Shown: piece by piece, positions 32,896-40,494 of the stretch | Position numbering within the stretch: the first letter of the stretch is position 1 | How the letters are laid out: each line of letters starts with the position of its first letter | Source of the DNA: Verrucomicrobiaceae bacterium | Lineage (GTDB): Bacteria; Verrucomicrobiota; Verrucomicrobiia; Verrucomicrobiales; Verrucomicrobiaceae | Assembly: GCA_015075365.1 (NCBI GenBank) | Contig: JABTUN010000003.1 | Location: 496,001 to 560,000 of the forward strand | DNA length: 64,000 nt | Direction: 5' to 3' | Position numbers and translations under genes: made by a program | Notes under the pieces: generated by a model | What the model saw: the letters and a program-made list of their open reading frames with translations, nothing else | Told to the model about the DNA's origin: nothing | Database searches by the model: none

Positions 32896-33477
32896 ATGAA
32901 TCCCACGTCTCAAGCCTTCCAGACAGCCTTCCATTCCGTCGTAAACGGCACAGAAGCAGGGGCCATGCTGCGTGAGGCATCATTAGAAGGCAAACTAGGT
33001 CCATGGACCAAGCACCTCACGGCGTCTTGCGTGCAAGCCTGCGAGGAGCTGAGTTTGCGAGCCTCGGCCAAAGGGCACAAACTTGACCTGCTCCCGGTGG
33101 CCAGAAGCGAATACCTCAGCTTGGATGTCGTGGCCTTCCCCGAGACGGGCAGAAAGTGGCGCTTTCCCAGCCTCATAGCGGAACTCGAAAACCGCCAGGA
33201 CTTCGATTTCATCGCTTACTCTCTTTGGAAAATCCTGAGTGTCAGGGCCGGATTGAGGGTGCTGTTTTGCTACCGTAACGAGGAAGGCAAGGCCGGTGAA
33301 CTGGTGCGCAAACTCAAAACCGAAGTCATCGACGCCTTGGGGACGCAGAGCCGCCTCGAAATGGATGGCGAGACGCTCGTGGTGGTAGGCACACGCACCG
33401 AAAGCGGCACCTTTCCCTATGGCTTTTTCTCGTGGTGGCGCTTGAATGCAGGCACTGGAATCTTCAACCCTCTCTGA
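32896..33477 (+). CDS. defence-operon protein of unknown function
   Basis: 193 residues from the ATG at 32896. The middle has a strand-helix pattern, YLSLDVVAFPETGRKWRFPS followed by LIAELENRQDFDFIAYSLWK, that resembles a PD-(D/E)XK core (D77, E96, E98) but without the usual Lys, so it may be inactive or unrelated. Ends in an aromatic tail (PYGFFSWWRLNAGTGIFNPL). No family recognised. 11 bases before the DUF499 gene, same strand. Confidence 0.6.
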   Translation: MNPTSQAFQTAFHSVVNGTEAGAMLREASLEGKLGPWTKHLTASCVQACEELSLRASAKGHKLDLLPVARSEYLSLDVVAFPETGRKWRFPSLIAELENRQDFDFIAYSLWKILSVRAGLRVLFCYRNEEGKAGELVRKLKTEVIDALGTQSRLEMDGETLVVVGTRTESGTFPYGFFSWWRLNAGTGIFNPL

Positions 33478-33488
33478 CCTGTCTCCTG

Positions 33489-36251
33489 ATGAGCCTCAAA
33501 CCCTGGTATGATGTGATCAAACCCCGCGCGGAAATGCGGGATCTGGGCCGTGCCCTGGACGCTGGCGAATTTGCCGTTCACTTGGACGAGGTCCGTGATG
33601 GCCGGGCGCGGGCAGACTACCAAAAGCCCGAGCTTTTCTTCTCCAAAACCTTCCTCGCTGCGAATCTGCTGGACCTTTCTTCCCAGGTTGTGCGTCGGCT
33701 TTCAGGCGAGGCTGAGGGAACGTCCTCGGTATTCAACCTCGCGACCCAATTCGGAGGCGGTAAAACCCATGCGCTGACCCTTCTCTGGCATCTTGCGACG
33801 AGCGGGCCACAGGCCTCCGTCTGGACTGGCGTGCCTGACATCATCAAGCGGGCGGGAACCGGTGCGGTGCCCAAGGCCAATGTGGCTGTGTTTGTGGGAA
33901 CCGAGTTTGATTCCCTGGCTGGTCGCGGCGGGGATGACGGCACTCCCAAGCGTTACACCCCGTGGGGTGAGATCGCCTGGCAGCTCCGAGGCCAGGAAGG
34001 CTTTGATCTCGTGGCCGAGCATGATGCCCAGCGAACAGCTCCGGGCGGTGATGTGGTGAGGAAGGTCTTGGGCGATCAGCCGACACTCATCATGATGGAT
34101 GAGCTGATGAATTATGTGAGTCGCTTCCGCCCGCAGAAGTTGGGTGATCAGTTCTACAACTTCCTTCACATCCTGACCGAGAATCTCGGGCAGCGCTCTG
34201 TGCTGGTGGTTTCGGTGCCCGCCTCCGAGCTGGAGATGACCCAGGAGGATCATGACGACTACAATCGCATCACGAAGATGCTCAACCGCAAGGGCCGGGC
34301 GATTCCTATGACCGCTGGCTCGGAGACTGCCGAGATCATCCGCAGGCGGTTGTTTGAGTGGACGACTCCCGTTGGCACCCATGGCCGCGTCTTGCTGCCC
34401 AAGGAAGCGACGGCCATTTGTAAGGCTCAAGCCGAGTGGTTTCTTCAAAACCAAGGTCTGATGACAGGCACAATCCAAGCCGAGCACGCTCAGGCTGAGT
34501 TTGAGCGCTGCTATCCCTTCCATCCGGCTTTGCTGTCGGTGTTTGAACGTAAGTGGCAGGTGGTTCCCAAGTTCCAGCAGACACGCGGGGTTTTGAAGTT
34601 GCTGGCCATGTGGGTGGCCCGTGCCTACAGCGAGGGAACGAAGAAGCTGCACAAGGACCCAATCATCACCCTCGGCACAGCTCCGTTGGAGGACTCGATC
34701 TTTCGCCGGGAGGTTTTTGCCCAACTCGGCAATGATAAGGTCGAAGCAGCCGTGATCACCGACATCGCGGGGCAGCCTGCGGCACATGCCTTGCGGCTGG
34801 ACCAGGAAGCTCATGACGCCGTCCGCAAAGCGCGGCTTCACCAGCAGGTCGCCAGTGTGATCTTCTTTGAGTCCAACGGTGGCACGGTCAAAGCTGAGGC
34901 GACCACCACCGAGATTCGCTTTGCTGTAGGCGGTCCGGGTATCGAGTTGGGAGAGCTGGAGACGGTTCTGGAGGCGCTGTCGGATGCCTGCTATTACCTG
35001 ACCATCGAAAAGAAGGCCTATCGGTTCAGTATTCGCGAGAACCTGAACAAGCGATTCGCCGACCGGAAAGCCGTCGTTCCTTCAACCCAAGTGGATGAAA
35101 TGATTCGCAAGGCTGTGGAGCAGGAGTTCAAACCACGCTCGGATGTGGATCGAGTGTTTTTCAAAGCGAAGAGCGGAGATGTGCCGGACAAGCAGCGGAT
35201 CACTTTTGTGATCGGAAGCCCCGAGCAAGGAGCGGACAACGAGGTGACCGCCATGAAATATGCCGAGGAAATCATCCGGCACGCAGGCAACTCGTCACGA
35301 ACCTTCAAAAGCGGGATCGTGGTGGTGCTGCCTGACCAGACAGGCCCCCTTTACGAAAGTGCCAGGAGGGCTTTGGCTTGGGAAACCATCTGGAATGAGG
35401 TGGGGGAGGACTTGGATCACCAGCAACAAACCTTGACCAAGGAGAACATCGCCAAAGCCAAGCGTGATCTACGCGATGCTGTCTGGCGTGCCTACAAGCA
35501 TGTCTTCCTGCTGGACAAGGACAACACGGTGAAACGCCATGACATGGGAACGCCGACTCATGGCAGCGCCGACTCGCCCATTGGAGCCATTCTCGACCCG
35601 CTCCACACGCTGGACATCTTCTCACGAACGATCACGCCAGCCCAACTCATCAAAAACTGGCCCCCGGCTTTTCAAGAATGGCCTCTTCCATCTGTCCGAG
35701 ACGCTTTTTATGCCTCTCCGGCTTTTCCACGAGTCCTAAATCCAGAGGCAATCAAGGATGCGATTGCGAAGGGGGTGTCCGATGGCCGTCTTGGCTATGT
35801 GGAGGTCAAATCAGATGGCACCTGGGATCGCCTGAGATTCGAGGAAAGCACACCTGCTTCGGAAGTCACCTTTAGCGATGGAGCGGTCCTCGTGACCAAG
35901 GAGACAGCCAGAGCGTGGCGCGAGTCCCAGAAAAAGCCGGTTCCTGCTCCCCCTCCGTCAACTGACGGAGCAGAAGTGACGCCTCCTTTGCCTGCGCCAG
36001 TTCAGGTAAGCAGTCAACCGATGATCCAGCCCGAATTGTTCAACACCATCGAATGGGAGGGCGATATACCGCCGCAGAAGTGGATGATGTTCTACAACAA
36101 GGTGCTCGCCAAACTCACCGTGGGCAGTGGTCTGAAACTAACGGTCAAAGTTGATGCGAGTCCCGAAGGCGGCATCAGCAAGGCGAAGCTCCAAGAGACA
36201 AAGAATGCGCTTCAGGAACTTGGTTTGCCATTCGAGGTCAAGGCCAGCTAA
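33489..36251 (+). CDS. DUF499 P-loop ATPase
   Basis: 920 residues from the ATG at 33489 (MSLKPWYDVIKPRAEMRDLG). Walker A is NLATQFGGGKTHAL (K92-T93), the characteristic GGGKTH of DUF499; Walker B-like TLIMMDELMNYV lies near 198-208. A long helical middle and a C-terminal ~90-residue domain (PELFNTIEWEGDIPPQKWMM) follow a Pro-rich linker. DUF499 proteins pair with DUF1156 methylases in anti-phage clusters and are thought to drive recognition or loading. Last gene of the operon. Confidence 0.9.
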   Translation: MSLKPWYDVIKPRAEMRDLGRALDAGEFAVHLDEVRDGRARADYQKPELFFSKTFLAANLLDLSSQVVRRLSGEAEGTSSVFNLATQFGGGKTHALTLLWHLATSGPQASVWTGVPDIIKRAGTGAVPKANVAVFVGTEFDSLAGRGGDDGTPKRYTPWGEIAWQLRGQEGFDLVAEHDAQRTAPGGDVVRKVLGDQPTLIMMDELMNYVSRFRPQKLGDQFYNFLHILTENLGQRSVLVVSVPASELEMTQEDHDDYNRITKMLNRKGRAIPMTAGSETAEIIRRRLFEWTTPVGTHGRVLLPKEATAICKAQAEWFLQNQGLMTGTIQAEHAQAEFERCYPFHPALLSVFERKWQVVPKFQQTRGVLKLLAMWVARAYSEGTKKLHKDPIITLGTAPLEDSIFRREVFAQLGNDKVEAAVITDIAGQPAAHALRLDQEAHDAVRKARLHQQVASVIFFESNGGTVKAEATTTEIRFAVGGPGIELGELETVLEALSDACYYLTIEKKAYRFSIRENLNKRFADRKAVVPSTQVDEMIRKAVEQEFKPRSDVDRVFFKAKSGDVPDKQRITFVIGSPEQGADNEVTAMKYAEEIIRHAGNSSRTFKSGIVVVLPDQTGPLYESARRALAWETIWNEVGEDLDHQQQTLTKENIAKAKRDLRDAVWRAYKHVFLLDKDNTVKRHDMGTPTHGSADSPIGAILDPLHTLDIFSRTITPAQLIKNWPPAFQEWPLPSVRDAFYASPAFPRVLNPEAIKDAIAKGVSDGRLGYVEVKSDGTWDRLRFEESTPASEVTFSDGAVLVTKETARAWRESQKKPVPAPPPSTDGAEVTPPLPAPVQVSSQPMIQPELFNTIEWEGDIPPQKWMMFYNKVLAKLTVGSGLKLTVKVDASPEGGISKAKLQETKNALQELGLPFEVKAS

Positions 36252-37079
36252 GTGCCCATCCAATCGCAAGGCCGAAAGTAGCACCTGGTTGTCGAATGCG
36301 GGCAGCATTGCAGGGGGGCCTCCCATGTATTAGCCGCTACCAAAGACCCACCCAACACGACGCCTTGCAAGCCGCCAGCCTCGTCCACTTGCCAGCCATG
36401 ACATCGGCCGCCATGGTGGGCGGTTCTATTTTCGAGGCCTTCCGTCACACGTGGCAGTCCTTGTAGCCGGTTGAGGGAATCGCGAACTCGGGACGCCAGC
36501 ATGGCGGAAACTCACGCGGGAGGGGCAGCGCCTCGCAGGCTCTCACAGCTAAGAGCTTGTCCGCCACGAGATGGGATCGGCCTGAGTGATAAGGGTGAGT
36601 GTCTGGCTCCCCTGCCAAGGCTCGCAGCTTGTACATCTACCTTCTGAAACAGGGGGCAGAGGTTGAATTGCCAGAACAGCACCATTCATCCAGTGGCCTT
36701 CCTTTTTGTGAAGAAGTGGTCCTCCACAAGCCTGCCAACGAGGGTTCATCAATTATCCGCGCCCGCAGGTCAGGCTTGAGCCCTGCCGCCTTTTTGGCCT
36801 TCGCTTGTGCCTCCTCAGTAAATTCTCAGGGCAAAATCAGATCAATGAACCAGCAATCTTTGGGAAACCTTCGAGTCTCTGAGCAGAACACGAGCAATGA
36901 GGGAAAACCGAGACCTTATGCTAACCTTGTGGCACACAAAAAGTAGGTGCACGCTCCCATTCTTCCGCCACTATCAACACGCTTGGACATACAAGGACGA
37001 GGATGGATGTATTCTTACTTTCATTCTTACTTTGAATGTTTTAGAGGGTAAATCCAGCCCAAATCGTTGATTATCAAGC
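36252..37079. other. 828-base stretch without a convincing gene
   Basis: All open frames are short, change strand, and lack conserved motifs or plausible starts; frames of 60-115 codons do not resemble any protein I know. The only structure seen is a direct repeat ATTCTTACTTTC/ATTCTTACTTTG at about 37010-37035. This is the right margin of the defence island, possibly a decayed remnant. Confidence 0.6.
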
Positions 37080-37154
37080 GTCTCCGTAGTTCAATGGATA
37101 GAACGAGGGTTTCCTAAACTCTAGATACAGGTTCGATTCCTGTCGGGGATACCA
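37080..37154 (+). tRNA. tRNA-Arg (anticodon CCU)
   Basis: 75 bases with a full cloverleaf: acceptor GTCTCCG (37080-37086) pairs with CGGGGAT (with G-U pairs); D stem GTTC/GAAC; anticodon stem AGGGT/ACTCT around loop TTCCTAA (anticodon CCT); T stem ACAGG/CCTGT around TTCGATT; discriminator A and encoded CCA. It reads AGG codons. Confidence 0.95.
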
Positions 37155-37161
37155 GGCAGGA

Positions 37162-37617
37162 TCACGCAGGAAGCAGTTTCGCGGCGATGTCGGAGGCGAT
37201 CTGGGTGAGGCGGGCCTTTTCCTCGGCGCTGAACTCGTAGGCCACCGCCTTGCCGATGCCGAGCGTGCCACAGAGGCGGCCGCCGTCGAGCACCGGGACG
37301 GCGAGCGACCCCTGGACCTGCGTCTGTTTCGCGCCCGGTTTGGCGACGCCGGAGGTGTCGGTTTGCAAATTGCACAGTTCGACAGGCTCCTTGCGCTGCG
37401 CGGCGGCACCGGCGATGCCCTTGCCCACGGGGATGCTCTGAATCACCGGCATGAGCGCCTCCGGGATGCCGCGGTGGGCCACCAGCTTCAGGTGGCCGTC
37501 GGCGGGATCAAGGCGGTGCAGCGTGCCGGTCATGCAGTCAAAGGTGGCGATCGTTTGGTCGAGGAACTCGCTCCACGAGGAAGGTGGAGAGGGAACGGAG
37601 GTGTCAGGGGAACTCAT
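37162..37617 (-). CDS. GAF domain protein
   Basis: 151 residues from the ATG complementary to 37615-37617 (MSSPDTSVPSPPSSWSEFLD). A single GAF domain fills most of it: ATFDCMTGTLHRLDPADGHL, AHRGIPEALMPVIQSIPVGK, GSLAVPVLDGGRLCGTLGIG. Such domains bind small ligands or sense redox state; no output domain is attached. It converges on the tRNA gene at 8 bases and is divergent from the exported-protein gene at 37695. Confidence 0.8.
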   Translation of the reverse strand: MSSPDTSVPSPPSSWSEFLDQTIATFDCMTGTLHRLDPADGHLKLVAHRGIPEALMPVIQSIPVGKGIAGAAAQRKEPVELCNLQTDTSGVAKPGAKQTQVQGSLAVPVLDGGRLCGTLGIGKAVAYEFSAEEKARLTQIASDIAAKLLPA

Positions 37618-37694
37618 GGCGCGCGTCGGGGGTGGGGATTTTCGTTGAGGCTGTGTAACAAGGACGATAGTCTGGGTCGAATCTTCCTCCCACC

Positions 37695-38351
37695 ATGAAA
37701 ACATGCTCCGCCATTTTTGCGCTTCTCTGGCTTGCTGCTGCCAGCCATGTCGTGGCAGCCACGCCCGCCGCCCCCCGTCCGGGCATCGTGGCGCGTGCCC
37801 AGTATCACCCGGACAATTCACGGACGGAGAGCATCACGGACCCCTACACGCGTGAGTTGGAGGAGAAAACCTATGACGCCAACGGCGTGCTGCAGATGCG
37901 GAAGCATTTCCTGCTCAACGAGCAAGGCCAGCCCTCCCAGGGGAACATCTACGACGGGAAAAACAACCTCGTGGCCCGCGCGCTGGTGATCTTTGACGAA
38001 TTCGGCCGGGCCAAGGAGATGCGCACCGCCAATCTCAACGGTGAGGTGTACCAGCAGGTACTTTACTCTTACGACGCGAACGGGAAGGCAGGCAAACCGA
38101 AGGTCGTGAACTTCAATGTGCGCTCTCCGACCTTCAAACCGGCCACGATCGACTTCACGCAGACGGTCCCCCCCCCGGCTCATCTGGCCGCACCCGGCAC
38201 GGCTGCGCAGGCGCAGGTGATGGCACCGGACGGCTCCGGCGTCGTGCCACAACCCCCAGTTTACGCGCCCGGCGCGGAGCCGGCGGGGCAGCAGGAGCCG
38301 CCGAAGAAAAAATCCTTCTGGAAACGGCTGTTCGGCGGCAAGGACAAGTAA
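37695..38351 (+). CDS. exported protein of unknown function
   Basis: 218 residues with a Sec signal (MKTCSAIFALLWLAAASHVV, cleaved near AAA/AAT). The mature part has a repeated Tyr-Asp-x-Asn-Gly style (TYDANGVLQMRKHFLLNEQG, YSYDANGKAGKPK) recalling RHS/MORN-like strands, then a Pro/Ala-rich stretch and a basic end KKKSFWKRLFGGKDK. The tail could contact membrane lipid or a partner. Not recognised as a known family. Confidence 0.7.
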   Translation: MKTCSAIFALLWLAAASHVVAATPAAPRPGIVARAQYHPDNSRTESITDPYTRELEEKTYDANGVLQMRKHFLLNEQGQPSQGNIYDGKNNLVARALVIFDEFGRAKEMRTANLNGEVYQQVLYSYDANGKAGKPKVVNFNVRSPTFKPATIDFTQTVPPPAHLAAPGTAAQAQVMAPDGSGVVPQPPVYAPGAEPAGQQEPPKKKSFWKRLFGGKDK

Positions 38352-38357
38352 GACGGC

Positions 38358-38915
38358 TCAGCGGGCGAGCTCGGCAGGCGTGTTGGCGTTTTGAAACCAC
38401 GGCGATTGATCCGTTGTGATCTCGTGGATCACCGGATGGCTTTCCTCGACCACACGTTGCAGCGCCAGCCGGCGCTCCCGCAGCGCCCCTTGCATCGCGG
38501 GCAGCATGTCGGGCCTGTAAACGGCGCAGAGGGTCTCGAAGCCGTGCGGACCGCGGAAAAAGCCGCCCGGCAGGATGTGATCGCGGAGGAACTCGACAGT
38601 CATCCACGGCATGTCGACGGCGAGGACGAGGAGCGGCATCTGGACGAGTTCGAGGCAGCGCGTGATGGCCCCGAGCGGGCCGTCATCGGCTTCAGGAGGG
38701 TCAAAGACACATTCGGAAGCGATGGAGGACAGGTTGAAAACCTGTCCCACCTTCTGCTCCGCGCGGCAGGAGATCAAAAGACGCTCGGGGCCGAGTTGCT
38801 GGAGCTTATCGAGCTGCACCTGCCACAGCGGGCGGCCTTGCCAGTCGATGAAGGCCTTGTCGCACCCCATCCGGGTGGAGCGTCCGCCGCAGAGCAAAAC
38901 GGCCGCGAAGCTCAT
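38358..38915 (-). CDS. mobA: molybdenum cofactor guanylyltransferase MobA
   Basis: 185 residues. Nucleotidyltransferase signature LCGGRSTRMGCDKAFIDWQG at the N-terminus, DDGPLGAITRCLEL and LAVDMPWMT further on, as in MobA. It transfers GMP to molybdopterin to make MGD cofactor. Its start overlaps the end of the MOSC gene by 4 bases, so the two are co-translated and probably act on molybdoenzymes together. Length normal for MobA (~190 aa). Confidence 0.86.
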   Translation of the reverse strand: MSFAAVLLCGGRSTRMGCDKAFIDWQGRPLWQVQLDKLQQLGPERLLISCRAEQKVGQVFNLSSIASECVFDPPEADDGPLGAITRCLELVQMPLLVLAVDMPWMTVEFLRDHILPGGFFRGPHGFETLCAVYRPDMLPAMQGALRERRLALQRVVEESHPVIHEITTDQSPWFQNANTPAELAR

Positions 38916-39367
38916 GACACGCGGAGGATGCCGTCGGTGAGGATTTTGGCGCGGAGACCGCCGTGGCCTTTGAGAGCCTCTTCAGCGCCTTCAGCAAAGG
39001 CTTGGTTCATCCAGTAGCATGGGGCGCTTTCCTGCGTGCCGAGGAAGCGCACCCCCTGCACCTCAAACTCGACGCCAATGAGCGTGTTAAGGTCCACGCC
39101 GCGGGTGATGAGGTTTCGCCGGAAAACGGAGGGCGGCAGGTGCGTGACGGCGAATTGCTCGCAAAGCCGCTCATACTGCTCCTCCTCGAAAAAGGTCACC
39201 TGGCCTTTGTAGTCCTCTTTCCAGCCGAAGAAGCGATCGCCGCGCAGGCCTTTGCCCGCGACACACTCGACCTCCGGCACCTCGATGACCGGCGCGGTGC
39301 CCGCGGGCTGCCCGTGGTGGCCGTAGAAGTTGTGCTCGGGGGAGATGTAAAGGTGGCGGAGGGTCAC
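38912..39367 (-). CDS. MOSC domain protein
   Basis: 151 residues from a GTG complementary to 39365-39367 (VTLRHLYISPEHNFYGHHGQ). MOSC features: GKGLRGDRFFGW, a central strand FRRNLITRGVDLNTLIGVEF, and the conserved Cys in ESAPCYWMNQA. MOSC domains carry sulfur or reduce N-hydroxylated compounds with molybdenum cofactor. Paired with mobA by overlap. Longer in-frame upstream sequence lacks family similarity. Confidence 0.82.
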   Translation of the reverse strand: MTLRHLYISPEHNFYGHHGQPAGTAPVIEVPEVECVAGKGLRGDRFFGWKEDYKGQVTFFEEEQYERLCEQFAVTHLPPSVFRRNLITRGVDLNTLIGVEFEVQGVRFLGTQESAPCYWMNQAFAEGAEEALKGHGGLRAKILTDGILRVS

Positions 39368-39455
39368 GGCGGGAGGCGAATGGAGTGCTGGAGTAGTGGA
39401 GTATTGATTGATGATTCGCAAACAACACTCCATCACTCCAGTTCTCCACCACTCC

Positions 39456-40487
39456 ATGTCTCCCGACCTCCAACCCGTCCGCATCGGCCTCATCGGCGCC
39501 GGTGGCATTGTCAAAACGCGGCACATGCCGGGCCTGCGGGCCATTCCGGGCGTGAGCATCACGAAGGTGTGCAATCGCAGCGTGGAAAGCGCGGAGGCGT
39601 TTTGTCGCGAGTTCGCGCCGGAGGCGGAAGTGGTGGCCGATTGGGGCGATGTGTGCGCGGCGGCGGATGTGGATGTCGTGTGGATCGGAGCACATCCGTA
39701 TTTGCATGCCGATGCGACGAATCTGGCGCTGGCGAATGGCAAGCATGTCTTCACGCAGGCTCGCATGGCATCGAGCCTGGCGGAGGCGCAGCTCATGTGG
39801 GAGGCCTCGATGCGTTTTCCCGAGCTGGTGACGGCGATTTGTCCTGCGCCGCATGGCATGAAGGGCGGCGAACTGGTGAAGAAGCTCCTCGCGGAAGGTG
39901 CGATCGGCACGCCGCATCAGGCGATGCTGCACAGCTTCAGCGATTCGTGGCTCGATCCGCAGGCTCCGGCGCACTGGCGGCAGCAAAACGAGCTGAGCGG
40001 CATTCAAATCCTCACGCTGGGCATTTACACCGAGGTGTTGCAAAAGTGGCTGGGCCACATCGTCGAGGTCGAGGCTCGCGGAAACGTGGTCATTCCGCAA
40101 CGCGGCGAGATCGAAGTGGAGATTCCCGACTTTGTAAATGTGCTGGCGAAGTTCCGCAGCGGCCTGGAGGCCACGATGCTCTTCAGCGGCGTGGCCGCGC
40201 ATGCGCCGACGGACAAGCTGTGGCTCTTCGGTTCCGAGGGCACGCTGACTTATGACTTTGTGAGCGATGAACTCTGCCTCGGCAAACGCGGAGGCAAGCT
40301 GGAGCCGCTCACCATTCCCACCAAACTGCAACGCAACTGGACGGTGGAGCGTGACTTCATCGCCGCCGTGCGTGATCCGCAGGCTCCGCGGCCTTCACCG
40401 AGTTTCCTCGAAGGCATCTGCTACATGCGCGTGGTGGACGCCGTGTGGCAGGCGATGCACTCACAGGCTGCGGCGCGGGTGGCGTGA
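39456..40487 (+). CDS. Gfo/Idh/MocA family oxidoreductase
   Basis: 343 residues from the ATG at 39456 (MSPDLQPVRIGLIGAGGIVK). Rossmann GxGxxG-like GLIGAGGIVKTRHMP, then VWIGAHPYLHADATNLALAN and GKHVFTQARMA, where the usual Lys of the EKP motif is replaced (TQA rather than EKP). C-terminal beta-sheet domain (EVEARGNVVIPQRGEIEVEI). It would oxidise or reduce a sugar or related alcohol with NAD(P); substrate unknown. The altered EKP motif suggests changed chemistry. Confidence 0.8.
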   Translation: MSPDLQPVRIGLIGAGGIVKTRHMPGLRAIPGVSITKVCNRSVESAEAFCREFAPEAEVVADWGDVCAAADVDVVWIGAHPYLHADATNLALANGKHVFTQARMASSLAEAQLMWEASMRFPELVTAICPAPHGMKGGELVKKLLAEGAIGTPHQAMLHSFSDSWLDPQAPAHWRQQNELSGIQILTLGIYTEVLQKWLGHIVEVEARGNVVIPQRGEIEVEIPDFVNVLAKFRSGLEATMLFSGVAAHAPTDKLWLFGSEGTLTYDFVSDELCLGKRGGKLEPLTIPTKLQRNWTVERDFIAAVRDPQAPRPSPSFLEGICYMRVVDAVWQAMHSQAAARVA

Positions 40488-40494
40488 GCCTTCC

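Noticed and set aside
36599..36946. + strand open frame of 115 codons in the island margin
   Set aside because: No ribosome-binding site, no motif, composition unlike neighbouring genes.
37080..37154. tRNA as attachment site of the defence island
   Set aside because: The island is on the 5' side of the tRNA, no integrase is visible, and no second copy of the tRNA 3' end was seen.
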